DNA of 64,000 bases, from the NCBI RefSeq assembly GCF_035046485.1, contig NC_085137.1:5557977-5621976 (forward strand), in the 5' to 3' direction. Of the stretch, positions 10,761 through 22,177 are shown piece by piece (the stretch's first letter is position 1; each line of letters begins with the position of its first letter). The notes beneath the pieces are model-generated. The model was given only the letters and a program-made list of their open reading frames with translations. It was not told the DNA's origin and made no database searches. A program made the translations under genes and the position numbers. The stretch comes from Aedes albopictus. Lineage: Eukaryota; Arthropoda; Insecta; Diptera; Culicidae.

Positions 10761-12449
10761 TCACTTGTCGCAGCAACCGAAACAACCCTATCTATAAAGA
10801 ATTTTCAATTCATTTTCGCAATATTAAAGGGAGTTTATGATAAACTATCATCAGAGATCGGGAATCGTATTGATGAACAGTAGAGTTCCAGCGAATATTT
10901 TCAAAATTTTTATCACTCTGTGTGTCGTTCAGTAGAAATGTGTTTAACGAAACCGCATGAATAACATACAATAAAACTTCAAGTTTAAAAAAGCAATATA
11001 AGGGGTTACACTAAAGAGTGTAAAATGTTCCTTTCATAAAATTGCGATTAAAATATTCAAAGATTGCCTTGGTGATCGCGACGTTAACGCAGAAAAATAT
11101 CTAACGTAGCGTTTTACGCTGTTTAGTGAATTCCTCTTATATTTTATAGATCATAGTTGCTTTGAACTGTAGCGACATGCGTGTATAAAATAAACGCGTA
11201 GATGTCGACGAATTTGTGTCACTATATATTGAAACTTCGATAGAAGTTCGTGAAGAGATTGCTTCCAAGGCTGTTGAGCAATTCTAACGATTAAGATGAA
11301 TCGAAGAAACGACCAGTTGCGGAAAATCAATGAGCAATGGTTTGTAGTTATTTTTACACATTTTTCACGGTTGTTTTTCTCTTTCTTTTATTTTGAAGGT
11401 TAAGGTGAAACGGGACGCCGTGTTATTTTTCCTATCTTGCCTCTCTTTCTAACAATTTGCCTCGCGATTTTGAAGATGGTAATCTCGAGTTCTATCGCAC
11501 TGAAGATGTTGAAAACCAATCAGCATATGCACTGCAAGTGAGCATACACAATGATAGGTTTTTGTTGCAAAATATGAAGTAGAATCTGAGATTACCATCT
11601 TAGTAGCCACAGAGCAATGGCGGATATTTCCTCGACCGTCCCGTCCGCCCTTAAAAGAGCTAGTTGTATCTGGTGAAGCAACATGTAGGTAGTGTTTATG
11701 TAAATAAAGGCTTATTTATATGTAGTCATCACTCCTTTCCTATCCAGCTTACTGTTTTTAACTGGAGCACCCACCTTCTTGTGTTTTTCTGCAAAAAAAT
11801 AAAATAATATTTAAAAAAATTAATAAACAATATTAAAGCTGTGGTCATCACATTATCAGACAAACCTCCCCCCTCCCCCTATGACCATCAGACTTGGTGA
11901 AAGTCTCTTACAAGAATGAAAATTACACTAAATTGTTAGTATTCTGAAGTCAATTTGAACTATTTTAAGATAAAATTTAAACATCAAACAATATCACTTC
12001 CTCCACAACCGTGCACCTCCATTGTGACATGACAGAAAAAAAATGTTTTCGCGCTTAGCGCAAAAATGCGCAAACAGTGACCTATATAGCCAAAAACTAG
12101 ACTAAATTGCACGTCAGATCCGGGATACGGCGTCGTTTTCTGATGTTTCCTAAACAAGTACTAGATCTTTTTAATAGGAAGTTTTTCTCCAAAATTTCAT
12201 AAAAGTTAATATGTTTGCAAATTATAAAAATATAATAATTTTGTGATTGAATTCCAAACAATTCCTGAAATGTTATGGTTATTCTTACCCAAAAGCACAA
12301 AAAATATTGTCACATTATTCAAGTCTTCCTAACTTTTACAACGAACTCATGAAGGAAGCTCATAAAATAAAGACAATAAATACAAATATTGAAGCACATA
12401 AAACTTCAACTTTGAAAAAATCTACAAGGCTCAATTTTTGACCAAATGA
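10761..12449. other. AT-rich non-coding stretch
   Basis: No gene is recognised on either strand. A short foldback sits at 11472-11604; the rest is AT-rich with homopolymer runs. Confidence 0.55.
11472..11604. mobile_element. 133-bp foldback (AAGATGGTAATCTC ends)
   Basis: AAGATGGTAATCTC at the left end is inverted as GAGATTACCATCTT at the right end, with less conserved arms inside. It is probably a small MITE; no TSD was identified. Confidence 0.5.
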
Positions 12450-12539
12450 CTTAAAAATTTGGGGTTTTCTTAGTTGAAGTATCTATAATGGAAGAAAAAT
12501 ATTTGAAAAATAAAATATTGAAGTCGATTTTTGAGGTTT

Positions 12540-12720
12540 TGTCCGGCTTCCGGCCACTGTGCGATGGCTTCCCGAAGGCCCTCCACTTCGAGATAGGTTT
12601 GGACGGCAAATTTCCAAGTTGTCCAATTTTCTCTGCCAACCAGCAGATTCCGGGATTCGAAATCATTTGACTCATTTGTCCATAATTCAAGTCTAACTTT
12701 ACCAAACACCGTATGTAACA
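12540..12720 (-). pseudogene. Ty1/copia gag N-terminal fragment
   Basis: On the minus strand this reads LVGRENWTTWKFAVQTYLEV, the typical opening of insect copia gag (LxGxENWxxWK), then EGLREAIAQWPEAGQN. It has the same strand and order as the gag body at 8405-9560. The two pieces are probably one element split by about 3 kb of later insertions. Confidence 0.65.
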
Positions 12721-12926
12721 TACGTAAACAAAAAAGAGATTTTCACATGAGGCGCTGAATTTCGTTAAGGACTACTTATATTACTCACCTTTGGGGATGA
12801 TTTGTGAAAAAAATACTTGGATTTTTCAAGTTTCTGAAATGCTCAATGTATGAGTTGCTATGGTAACAGCGAACTTTCCCTTCGATTTTCTCCGTTCGTG
12901 GATTTTATTAGATACGGTGTTTGGTA

Positions 12927-14226
12927 AGGACTGTATCGTTAATTATGAGTGCACCTTTGAGGCTCTGTATTAAAAAGACTATGCCTTATTTTGTTAACTG
13001 CTTTGTGTCTATGTGTTGCTAACGTTGTAAACAAACGATAACCTTCATTAAAAGTTAAAGTTTTTCCTCAAGTGGAACAATGCGAGGGTTTACGGAGGAG
13101 AAGCGAAAATCGATTGTGACCAGGCACTGCAAGGAAAAATGATCATCGCTAAGAAAATTAGCAAAAATTGAATGTGTTAGGTTTTTTTTTTGTCCAAAAT
13201 GCTATCAAACGATTCGGTATGCATAACACACTAAAAGACTTACCCGGACGCGGCAAAAAACAGGTGCGTCCAAGTCGAATTTGGACAACAAAACTTGCAA
13301 AATCGTTGAAGGAAAATAGGAGGTATCCATTAGAGATTACGCAAAAAAGTGTGAAACGACTGTTGGTATGGTTCAACGCGCGAAGGAGCGTAATTCCCCG
13401 AAGACCTACCCAAAACAGAAATGTCCAAAACGCAGTCAAATTCTGGCGGATTATGTGAAAACTCAGGCTTGGAAGCTGTACGACGATGTTTTGAGCAAAA
13501 ATTGCATGTGCATATTCATGGATGATGAAACGTATGTCAAATTGGACTACAAGGTACTTCCAGGGGCACAGATTTTCACTGTTAAGCATGGCACGGATGT
13601 TACGAATTAGGAGAAATCGATTTTTTTGCGAAAAAAATGGGAAAATGTGTTGGTTAGGCAAACAATTTGTCAATGTGGTATGAAATCGTCACCTTTCTTC
13701 ATCGTCCCAGGTATGAACGTCGAAATATACCGGAAGGAATGTCTCCAGAAACATATTCTGCCACTCATCTGAAAGCACAAAGGTCCTACATTACTTTGAC
13801 CGGATTTGGCATCCTGCCACTATGCGCGTGACACCTTTGACAGGTATGAAGTAAACAATGTTCAATTTGTGGAAAAGGCAATGAATCCTCTAAATTGCCC
13901 GTAAATAAGGCCCATTGAGAAATAGTTAACTTTGATGAAAGGGAAACTACGGAAAAAGGATAGAGGAGCAGAGGACGTCACAAAATTCAAGAAAAACTGG
14001 GTCAACGTATGCAAAACCATCATCGGAACGGATGTCCAAAACTTTATGAAGCACGCCAAGAAGAAAGTGCGAGGTGGCAAGATCCACGAAAAATTAAATA
14101 TACAATCATGTTATGGGCTTTTCTGATGGTCAATGAACAATGTAATTAAATTTAATTTACAAAATACATAAAACATTTTGAAATACAGCAATTTTAAGGT
14201 GTACTCATAATCAACGATACAGTCCT
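12927..14226 (+). mobile_element. 1.3-kb Tc1/mariner element with TIRs and TA duplication
   Basis: The left end AGGACTGTATCGTTAATTAT and the right end, inverted, AGGACTGTATCGTTGATTAT match over about 30 bases with two or three differences. TA flanks both sides (12925-12926 and 14227-14228). The length of 1300 bp and the internal transposase remnant are typical of mariner-type elements. Confidence 0.85.
13081..14126 (+). pseudogene. Broken mariner-like transposase (D37E-type)
   Basis: The reading frame starts MRGFTEEKRKSIV at 13081 and continues through several frames with stops. Recognisable blocks are a helix-turn-helix-like N-terminus, FMDDETYVKLD (first catalytic Asp) near 13518, a PDLASCHYA-like block (second Asp) near 13805, and a NCPxIRPIEK block (catalytic Glu) near 13895. 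The sequence between the last two fits the D37E mosquito subgroup rather than D34D mariner; this rests on motif spacing and is approximate. Stops and frameshifts make it inactive. Confidence 0.7.
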
Positions 14227-14335
14227 TAATTTCTGAATTTATAAATATAGCATTCATCACAACGATTTTTAAACACTTTTGGTTTGACATTCGCGTATAC
14301 GCGTATTTTCCAATGCTAAGTAGATGGAAATAGTA

Positions 14336-14465
14336 GTTTACGCAACAAGGTGCAGAATGACGATTTTTACAGCACGAGCCGTACATTTATCCAACGAGGC
14401 TTGCCGAGTTGGATAATTACGACGAGTGCTGGAAAAATCGAGTTCTGCACCGAGTTGCGTACAAC
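14336..14465. mobile_element. Foldback repeat (GTTTACGCAAC.. arms)
   Basis: The arms read TACGCAAC..GGTGCAGAA..CGATTTTT.CAGCAC.. and their inverse. A related, shorter copy with the GTGCTGGAAAAATCGAGTT arm is at about 27030-27085. Confidence 0.55.
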
Positions 14466-14797
14466 GTTTTTTGCAATTTCATAAATTACCCTTAAAGATA
14501 GTTTTCAACAAAACTTTTTCATCAAACTGCACACCGATGTTCATAGCCAATGTTTAAGAAAATCTGATCATAATAGGTTATACTGTGCAGTTGTCACAAT
14601 TTTTCAAAACTGCGTCCAGAAAGCATCAACAAGTTGACCAAAACTGAAAACAGTGCTGTAATGGTTCATTACGCAAAGCAAATCAGTGCTGTAATGAATC
14701 ATTACAGCACTGTCAATTAGGTGTGGGAAAGTAGGCCTTTTCCTGTCAGATTTGTGTGAGGTAAAACAGCCTATTACGATGAGAAATTGCAAAAAAC
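14466..14797. mobile_element. About 330-bp repeat with GTTTTTTGCAATTTC ends
   Basis: GTTTTTTGCAATTTC at the left is inverted as GAAATTGCAAAAAAC at the right. The inside holds a palindromic CAGTGCTGTAATG..CATTACAGCACTG pair. It is probably a MITE. Confidence 0.5.
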
Positions 14798-14972
14798 ATT
14801 AAAATGCATTTTATACATTAAATGCAAATGAAATGCACATTGAAAGAGTGATCTGTCCCTTGTCCTTCTGTCTAATGGCGTTCAACTGTGCTCGTTTTCC
14901 TCGTTGTTTAGTTAACCACTGATATACTGCTTCACCTTCACAACCAGTTAACCACTGGATCAATCTTTCTTT

Positions 14973-15710
14973 ACACTCAGGCAAATAAAACTAAGATTAT
15001 CATAAGGTCTAACTTATGAAATGGCCTTTAAACAATTCATAACGACTAGATTGAATTTCATGGTTTTGTAACACTAGCTCGAATGCCACAAGCCCGAATG
15101 TAACTCTAGCCCGAATATCACTAGCCCGATTGGTAGCATAAGGTATTTTGGGGAAAACTGATTAACAATTTCCTTCTTTAAGTTATCGGCTATTCTTCCA
15201 AGGTTTATTGACGCAAATCGTATTATCACTATCATTAGCGTCATAATCAATTTACTAATCCGGCAGAGGTTTTTCCTTCTTTGGAACATACGCTGTTCTT
15301 CCGTATTCTATTATTACCAAGATACTGATAGATGAATTTCGATTCGGGCTTGTGGTATTCGGGCTAGTGACATTCGAGCTTGTGTTATAGAATCAAATTT
15401 CATAAGGTCGGTTTATGACGCAGAATCAACTCACTGTTTGGCTTTTATACACATTTAGACGATATTCTCAAGCGTCGATAGCCGCGTGGGTTGGGCACGA
15501 GCTCAGTGATCTCGACGTTCATGGGTCGATTCCAGTCTGCATCATTTTGTGATTTTTCTGCTCTTTTCATAAGTTTATCTTATGTAATTAGGTCATAATA
15601 AGCATGTTCAATTTTCATTAGGTATTTTTATGGCATTCATACTTTGCAGTTATGGCTAAATTTTATAAGGCATTTTGATGAATTTCGGTAGTTTACTTCG
15701 CTGAGTGTAG
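14973..15710 (-). repeat. Non-autonomous element (copy 2) with nested insertion
   Basis: This is an inverted copy of 4982-5387. It is interrupted at about 15069-15389 by another inverted-repeat element. The tRNA-like core (GAGCTCAGTGATCTCGAC..GGGTCGATTCC) is at about 15500-15535. Confidence 0.6.
15069..15389. mobile_element. Nested MITE (AACAC.AGCTCGAATG ends)
   Basis: Inverted ends TAACACTAGCTCGAATG / TAACACAAGCTCGAATG are followed by several copies of AGCCCGAAT. It sits inside the repeat at 14973-15710, so it is younger than that copy. Confidence 0.6.
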
Positions 15711-16009
15711 TTTAACCAACTTTTTTTTATACCAACTTTTTCTAACCACTGGGCCCATAACCTTGTAAGAAGCAGGGTTGTTACAACAGCGCGGATTTCG
15801 CGAATTTCGCGATTTTCGCGGATTTACCCATGGAATTTGGCCCTCGCGCGGATTTGGCGCGGAATTGATTTTTATAGTGTGTATAGCGATATAATTGAAA
15901 GATTATCGACACTTGATAATTAAATTATGAAATGTGTCAGTTTAAATTGCCAGGTTTGGATATAGTAGTAGGTAGTCGATATATTTCAAAAATTTGTTAA
16001 ACTAGCTGT

Positions 16010-16130
16010 CTCCGGCAAACTGCGTTTTTTAACGTTTCAAGTCCAAGTCACAAAGCCGATGAATCGGACGTTTCGTTCACGAGTTATACGTGGTCCTACG
16101 TATGCCATTGCATTTATATATACATTGTCT
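16010..16130 (+). repeat. Dispersed repeat (ACTAGCTGT..CCGGCAAAC)
   Basis: The block ACTAGCTGTCTCCGGCAAAC..CGTTTTTTAACGTTT..GTGGTCCTACGTATGCCATTGCATTTATATA recurs at 36947-37190 (+) and, inverted, at about 48095-48270. In each case the end adjoins TA-repeat-like DNA. It is a transposon end of unknown class. Confidence 0.5.
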
Positions 16131-16174
16131 TACAACACAATACGACTACCTGTCATTTTTTTTTATACAATGTG

Positions 16175-16642
16175 GTCAAGTTTGACGATATGGTACTCGG
16201 TTTTTAGTGAGGGGATTTGGCTGAAATTTTGGCAACCGACATGAATTTACGGGAAATTTGAAATGTATTGAATTGATTGAGTTCTGCTCACTACTTCCAA
16301 AGTTACAGATATACGAAACGACAAAACAATAGGACCACTTTCAGGTTGCCTTTACCAAAGGATATATCAGAGTATCTGATGTTCGATGATTGATATACTA
16401 GTATGTACTATAATTAAGGATGCTATTTAAACTTGGGGACATTTTTATTGAATTGACCACAAATAACCATCATAAAAGTCTGGTGTTATTATTTTGTCGT
16501 ATCGTATATCTGTAACTTTGGACGTAGTGAACAGAACTCAATCAATTCAATACAATTCAAATTTCCCGTAAATTCATGTCGGGTGCCAATATTTCAGTCA
16601 AATCAGCTCACTAAAAACCGAGTACCATATCGTCAAACTTGG
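16175..16642. mobile_element. 468-bp foldback element
   Basis: Arms of about 160 bp are inverted copies of each other. They begin TCAAGTTTGACGATATGGTA and include ATGAATTTACGGGAAATTTGAA. It is nested inside the 15773-18769 element. Confidence 0.7.
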
Positions 16643-17057
16643 ATATTTTGTATGAAATAGGACCGGTGGTCTTATTGTTTAGTTCGAACAAAAAAAAAAC
16701 ACAAAGCAAGCGGAACTTTCTGTTTTCTCGTTTTTCTTTGGGCGGATTTTGGAGCGGACGAATGTGCTTGAGAAGGCTCTGTGTGCTAGTGAAGAATTTA
16801 GAGCAAGTTTTCATTTTGTTTTTTTTACGACTTTCATCAGTTCTTCAAACTATTTCTCTGAAGAAGTTGTGTAACAGTTCCTCCAATATTTCCATTACGG
16901 GTATGTTATGTATCTAAATTCAACTGTCAAAGAACACAAGTTTCTCAAAAAAAAAATCAAATTTGTTCCCACGAATTCTATTCATCAGAAGCCGAAAGAC
17001 TAGTTCCAAAAAAAAATCTGCCCGAATTACCGGTACAATTTTAAAAGTCACCTGCAA

Positions 17058-17828
17058 GGGTATCGCGCCACTTGGGCGGTGGCTTCTATATTCGTGTGTT
17101 TTCCACTATAACTCAGTCAATTTTGAATCAGTTGGCTTGAAAAGTTGTACACGGGTAGATACTATACTTTTTTTTAGTTTTTATACTATACTATACCTAT
17201 CTCACCGCATTCCAAAAATTGTGTCAATAGACCATTCCCGTCTGACCTAACCCCAATTTTTTTGTATTTTTCTTCGAAAGGCAATTGTTTTTGATGATGA
17301 TTGCCGCCTTCGGATTTTTTTTATATGCTCTCCTGATTTTCTTACAAATTTTCAAAAAGCGAGAAATTCACCACATTTTCAAATAAAAACCAGCATGCGA
17401 AGTAGTTTTTGGTAACCCTAAAGATGGTGATCTTTTTTTTCACCTCTCAGAAAATGAAGAACATCTGGGAACCCTACTCAGTTATGTTTATTTACATTAG
17501 GAAACGTCAAACAGTAGATTTCGAATCGATTCCGGAATCAGGATTTGCGATTTGCAAATCAGCAGAACAGAAAGGCCAGCACTAACGAGTCAAAGCGACA
17601 AGGATTCGCCACTTTGGTTCGAGACACTTTAGCCAGCACTGAACCACGAGGGTCCCAACTACTCGGCGGCGAGTATGTTCAATCTGAAGACGGCACCATA
17701 GACTACCTTACACGGCGTGGTTTTAGGGTTTTAGATGGAGTTAACAGGTTTGTACTTGTTCAAATTTGACTGAGTTATAGCGGAAAACAGACGGAAATAG
17801 AAGCCACCGCCCAAGTGGCGCGATTCCC
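17058..17828. mobile_element. GGGTATCGCGC MITE carrying a 0.5-kb insertion
   Basis: This is the same family as 10544-10758. The left arm (17058-17227) and right arm (about 17759-17828) are intact. Between them are about 530 extra bases, starting near GACCATTCCCGTCTG, that are absent from the other copy. The insert holds a 74-codon open frame at 17545-17769 that I do not recognise. Confidence 0.7.
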
Positions 17829-18775
17829 TATATATTTTTAAAAGAGATTTCTAGATAATTACCTAGTTTATTTCGGGAAAAATCAGTTGAGGGGATTCCT
17901 AGAGAAAACTTTTGAAAAAGACATATAAATCATTGCAAGAATTGTTACTGAAAACTTTAGCGAAAATTTCTGGGGAATCTCTGCAGGCATTCCTGGATAT
18001 ATTACTGCAGGAATTGTTAGAGAAACTCCAGCAAGTAAACTTTTCAAATTTTCGACATTGTCCTTCTAGGATTTTCCCAGTGATTACTCATTGTAAAGGA
18101 TGTTTTCCAGGTGTTCTCCTGAGAAAATTCCTCACTGGAGATTCATTCAAGATTTGCTAAGGCATTACTCAAAAAAATCGAAGTGATCTTATAAGAAATC
18201 TTTATGAGGATACTCTTAAATTCAAATTCTCTAACTGGTTTTAAAAATTCTTCTTAAAATTTTGTATTCGGGTACTGTCTCCAAAAATATTCAGAAATAC
18301 TTAAAGAAAGTCTCCACGTTCTGTTTATTTCAAAGTTTTTACAGAAATATATTTATTTATTTCAGTTCCCTTTTAAATTTCTCCAGTTTTTTTTAAATAT
18401 TTATCCCACGAATCCAGTACCTAGTTCTGGGCATGTTTCTCCTGAGATTTTGTCTAACGAATTTTTATGAAAAATTGGTGAAAATATATTTGAGGGATGT
18501 TTTTAGCAAAAAAATCGGGAGTTTTGCAGAAATGTCTTCAATTTCAAGCAGAAAGCTTACAATAATCGAGATGAGTTGCGTTGATTTAAAAATCGAAAGT
18601 TCGTTCTTCATCAAGCACTCAACTAGTTCATTCAACACAAATTTATCTTCACACTCTCGCGGATTTGGGGCGAATTAGATTCCAGAATCGCGCGGATTTG
18701 GCGCGGATTCAAATTTGTCTCGCGCGGATGCGGCGCGAATTTTTTTCCACCCTTCTCGTAACACCCCTGAAGAAG

Positions 18776-19009
18776 TTAACCACTTCGAGTTTAGGTAGGG
18801 TAGAAGCTTCAGTTTTGGCCAATCCGGAATTTTGGCCATAGTGCGGTATTCAGCCTGTTGCGATCTAAATCGGCATACATTTATTTTCTACTAGTAGATC
18901 CTAATATAATATGATGAATACAGCTGTGAAACCTATACATTTTGATTAAAAACTGGAAGAAAAAATGATTTCCCTCACAAAATCAGCTCCCGTAGTCATT
19001 GCATACCAG
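18776..19009. other. Short non-coding spacer
   Basis: I see no gene or clear repeat here. Confidence 0.4.
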
Positions 19010-19155
19010 CCAGCTTATTCTTTTTTCTTGCTTACTCTCCTAAACAAACATGAGAAAGAGCGGGATGGAACCAGGGGCGAATGGCCACTCTCTCCATCCC
19101 TTTCTTTCTCGTGGTTGTTTATAAGAGTGAGCAAGAAAAAAGAATAAGCTGGCTA
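19010..19155. mobile_element. Foldback MITE (AGCTTATTCTTTTTTCTTGCT arms)
   Basis: Left AGCTTATTCTTTTTTC and right GAAAAAAGAATAAGCT are inverted copies, with ACTCTC..GAGAGT-type arms inside. It belongs to the same general family as 5633-5789. Confidence 0.6.
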
Positions 19156-19164
19156 CGCCGTTGT

Positions 19165-19280
19165 ATAGGGCACTGCAAGAAATTCTCTCCTTTTCTTTCA
19201 CTCTCACAGAAATTATGTAAACAACAAGGCCAAGAAACGTCAAAATCCCATACAAAATCAAAACAGTGCAGTGCCCTATA
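19165..19280. mobile_element. 116-bp foldback (TATAGGGCACTGC ends)
   Basis: TATAGGGCACTGC is inverted as GCAGTGCCCTATA at the other end. It is a small MITE-like unit next to the preceding foldback. Confidence 0.55.
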
Positions 19281-19478
19281 GGGTACAAGTTGTTATTGTT
19301 TGTTTATTACCAGGGATTTTAACCTTTTATGGGTCATTCATCCCGTATAGGGTACCAGTGTATCCAGTTCTATACATAAGCTTTAATCCACAAGTCGTCT
19401 GATATAATGATGAATGGCAAATTGATATGATTTACACTTTCCTCATCTCAGCATCTCGATGTAATGTTAGTTTCAGCA

Positions 19479-19512
19479 CATAGTTGTCCCATGTTAACAT
19501 GGGACAACTATG
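19479..19512. repeat. Perfect 34-bp palindrome
   Basis: The two halves CATAGTTGTCCCATGTT and AACATGGGACAACTATG are exact reverse complements with no spacer. The dyad axis lies between 19495 and 19496. Confidence 0.9.
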
Positions 19513-19949
19513 CAGCACACGGCAATGTGGAATACGCCCAACAAACTTTTTTGCTGTACAAGAGTAGAACAAATCACTCTTAAAGAAAACTTTAGCCTAA
19601 GAAACTGTTATTCAGCTAAATAGTTCTATTTCTTGGGCGTTCACCTGAGTCTATAATCTGTTAGCGCTATAGCCTTGCTATGACGTGGTCGACGTGATCA
19701 TCGCAATTCAAGGAGAGTTTCTTTCGACAAAATTCAGCACGTAATATTTGAAAAAATAAATTTTATTCTTATACTCAACACATCTTCGCGATGAAAGTTT
19801 CACCTTGTTAAGTTCCAAAATGGGTGTTTATTTTCTTTAATTTTAATATTTTTTTTTACTTTTCCATTGTTTTACTGTGTTAGAATATGTGTATAAGTTG
19901 AACGGATAATAATGGGGGTTTGGGTAATATCTGATTTCCTTTTTTTGTT

Positions 19950-21208
19950 TAATTTTGCTAAATTGTTTGGCGTGTTAGTAAACTTAGAGACATAGGCTTA
20001 ACATGCATGTTTTCTCTCTTTGCTCTAGGACTGTACAACAAGAAGGTAATCGTGTTAAACACATTCTGGAAAACGTAACATGCGCTTATACTCAGTTCAG
20101 TACGGTTCAATAGTAACGATTGTTCTTTTGCTTGATTTGATTTCATCTGGGATAATGCCTGGGAATCTCAACAAAGTTTGTTCCATTCGAAGCTGCTCTT
20201 CTCGGAGGTTTCATAAATAGTTTAATAAATAAAGAACAAAATAAATAACATGGTATCTCGACATAATCGTGCATAAATAAAACAAATATAAATTGTTAAA
20301 AAAAAAGAAACAATAATTATCAAATACAAATCAACAGCGCGAAATAAATTCTGGGTTACGAAGAGGGTTACGGAGATGACTCTTCAACAAAACTGAATGA
20401 AATCTTTTAAATACGTCCGATTGGCATCGGTTTGGGAGATTTGCGTGGTGCAGTTGTTTTGCTTTGCTTTTTGTTTTTGTAGACTAGACGGGTTGTTGTT
20501 AATACACAGCAGCGCATTGCTTAGGGTTGGGGTGTATACATTCCGAGTGATGATATGGAACTCCACAGATTGACTCAAAATGAGAGTATTTGGTGAGTGT
20601 TTTCCTTTGTTAGATGAAGTGAGTTAATCCTAAGAGAGATTGATTTTCTTTTAGTAATATATGTAAGTTAAATATGATCTCACTGTGGTCGAATTTCTTT
20701 TTCCATTTCAAGAAAAAGATTACACTTCCAGTGCTCCGTACGTTTCGAGTTGGGTTAATCTCAGTTTTCTGGAAGGGGTTTACCTAATGATTGGTACCAG
20801 CTCAAAGGTTACCGTTTCGGCTCGCTAAATAATAGCAATTGATATTTTTTTTTTCTACATGAAAAGAAGTTCCTCCTTTAGCATGGGTCGATTATACGAA
20901 CGTTAGCTTTTAGTTTGAATGCTAAAATGTCCCAATCTTGGGTTCTATTACAGTCGTAATGACCTGAATAAGGTTTCAAAACTGTCTTAAAACCTCGATA
21001 AAACCAAGAATGTTAGTTAGGATCTTTAGCTTGCTTGTGTCCCTTCCTCATAAACTACATACTAACAACTAATGGCTACTGTTACAAAAAATAGTCGTAT
21101 CAAAAGTTAGACGTAACTATAGTTTTAGCAGTAGTACATAAATAGAATAATTATTGTGTATATGTAATTCTGTTATCAGCACATCAGAGATCAACAAGCC
21201 GCTCCCGT
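19950..21208 (-). other. Probable 3' UTR of the gene ending at 21209
   Basis: About 1.2 kb downstream of the minus-strand stop contains no recognised transposon and is AT-rich, with A/T runs typical of insect 3' UTRs. Extent and poly(A) site are not determined. Confidence 0.4.
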
Positions 21209-21451
21209 TCATTTCCGCCCATCCTGTTGTTGTTGCTGCGAGGATGTTCCATCAGTTGCCGGATCTGCTGACGCGCTCGTCGTTGTCGTCGAGGCATCTC
21301 CATTGCTGGCAGTATCTCCTCCTTGCTGTTGTTCCGCGGTCACATCCGCGGACTCGGTCGTTTGGTTGCTGCTAGCGGTGGAACCTTCCGATTGGTACTT
21401 GATTTCCAAAAAGCTATCACCATTGAAGCGGTTCTTTTCGTCACTGATATC
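21209..21451 (-). CDS. Terminal coding exon of an unidentified gene
   Basis: Reading 21451 down to 21209, this exon follows a TTTGAACAG acceptor in phase 0. It encodes 80 residues: an ordered-looking start (DISDEKNRFNGDSFLEIKYQ) and a disordered tail rich in Ser, Thr, Ala, Gly and Gln ending QQQQQDGRK then a TGA-type stop. Codon use is GC-rich and non-repetitive, unlike the flanking transposon DNA. I do not recognise the family. Upstream exons must lie at higher coordinates but I could not find them. It could be the C-terminus of a larger protein whose other exons lie in or beyond this window. Confidence 0.6.
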   Translation of the reverse strand, partial: DISDEKNRFNGDSFLEIKYQSEGSTASSNQTTESADVTAEQQQGGDTASNGDASTTTTSASADPATDGTSSQQQQQDGRK

Positions 21452-22170
21452 CTGTTCAAATTGATGGAATAGTTTGTATTTCTTAAAAGGGTGGGCTTAC
21501 AGGGGAAGCTGAGGTTTCGAAGCGTTTGTAATCAACAGTACTTACATGTGAGCGTGAGGTTATGGATCAGACTATGCGGTTTAATGTATAACATTCACAG
21601 GTGCAATGTTAGAATGAAACCTTATGCTATATGAAACAAAATTTGTACATAGTGTTAATAGCCTGCTATACAAAATAAAATAATTCATGCCCAATTAGAA
21701 AACCGATTATTAAAATTATAAAATAAGAAACGAAACAATGTTTTTTTTTATATAGTTTCATATAATTTGTAGTATATAGTAGATGTATTCATTGAAAAAT
21801 AGGGTACGGAGATCTTTGATGTCCGATTTACATTGGTGATCAAGTCCAATAAACCTAGATCACCCCAAGGCCTCCAATACGTTATGGAATTTAAGCAATA
21901 TGCTCTGTAAGCATCTGAATGTAACCAATGCAATCAATTCATGAGACAATTTTGCAGAATACTCTTAGAGCCGCAAGACATAAGCGGGCAGCTGTTTTCG
22001 GTTTGTTTGGATATTCTAGGATATCCAAACTATCCTGGAGTTACGACTTACATCAACAGGTCAACAGGATCCACCGCAGCTCCAATTCAATAGAACTTTG
22101 CGGCTTTTGACCCTTATGTTCCGAGTTGATTTGTAATTGACCGAGAAGTATTTTCTAGGGACTTTCAAGG
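21452..22170. other. Intronic or intergenic DNA, nothing recognised
   Basis: This is AT-rich DNA upstream (minus strand) of the terminal exon. I found no domain-bearing frame or clear TIR element. Confidence 0.4.
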
Positions 22171-22177
22171 TCTACAT

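Larger units (their letters stand above)
15773..18769. mobile_element. 3.0-kb TIR element with 6-bp TSD (copy A)
   Basis: The ends are CAGGGTTGTTAC.. and, inverted, CAGGGGTGTTAC... AAGAAG flanks both sides (15767-15772 and 18770-18775). Both subterminal zones are packed with GCGCGGATTT / TTCGCGGATTT words. A related copy is at 25337-29060. No transposase is seen. The interior holds nested elements at 16175-16642 and 17058-17828 and minisatellite-like DNA at 17840-18420. Confidence 0.7.
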
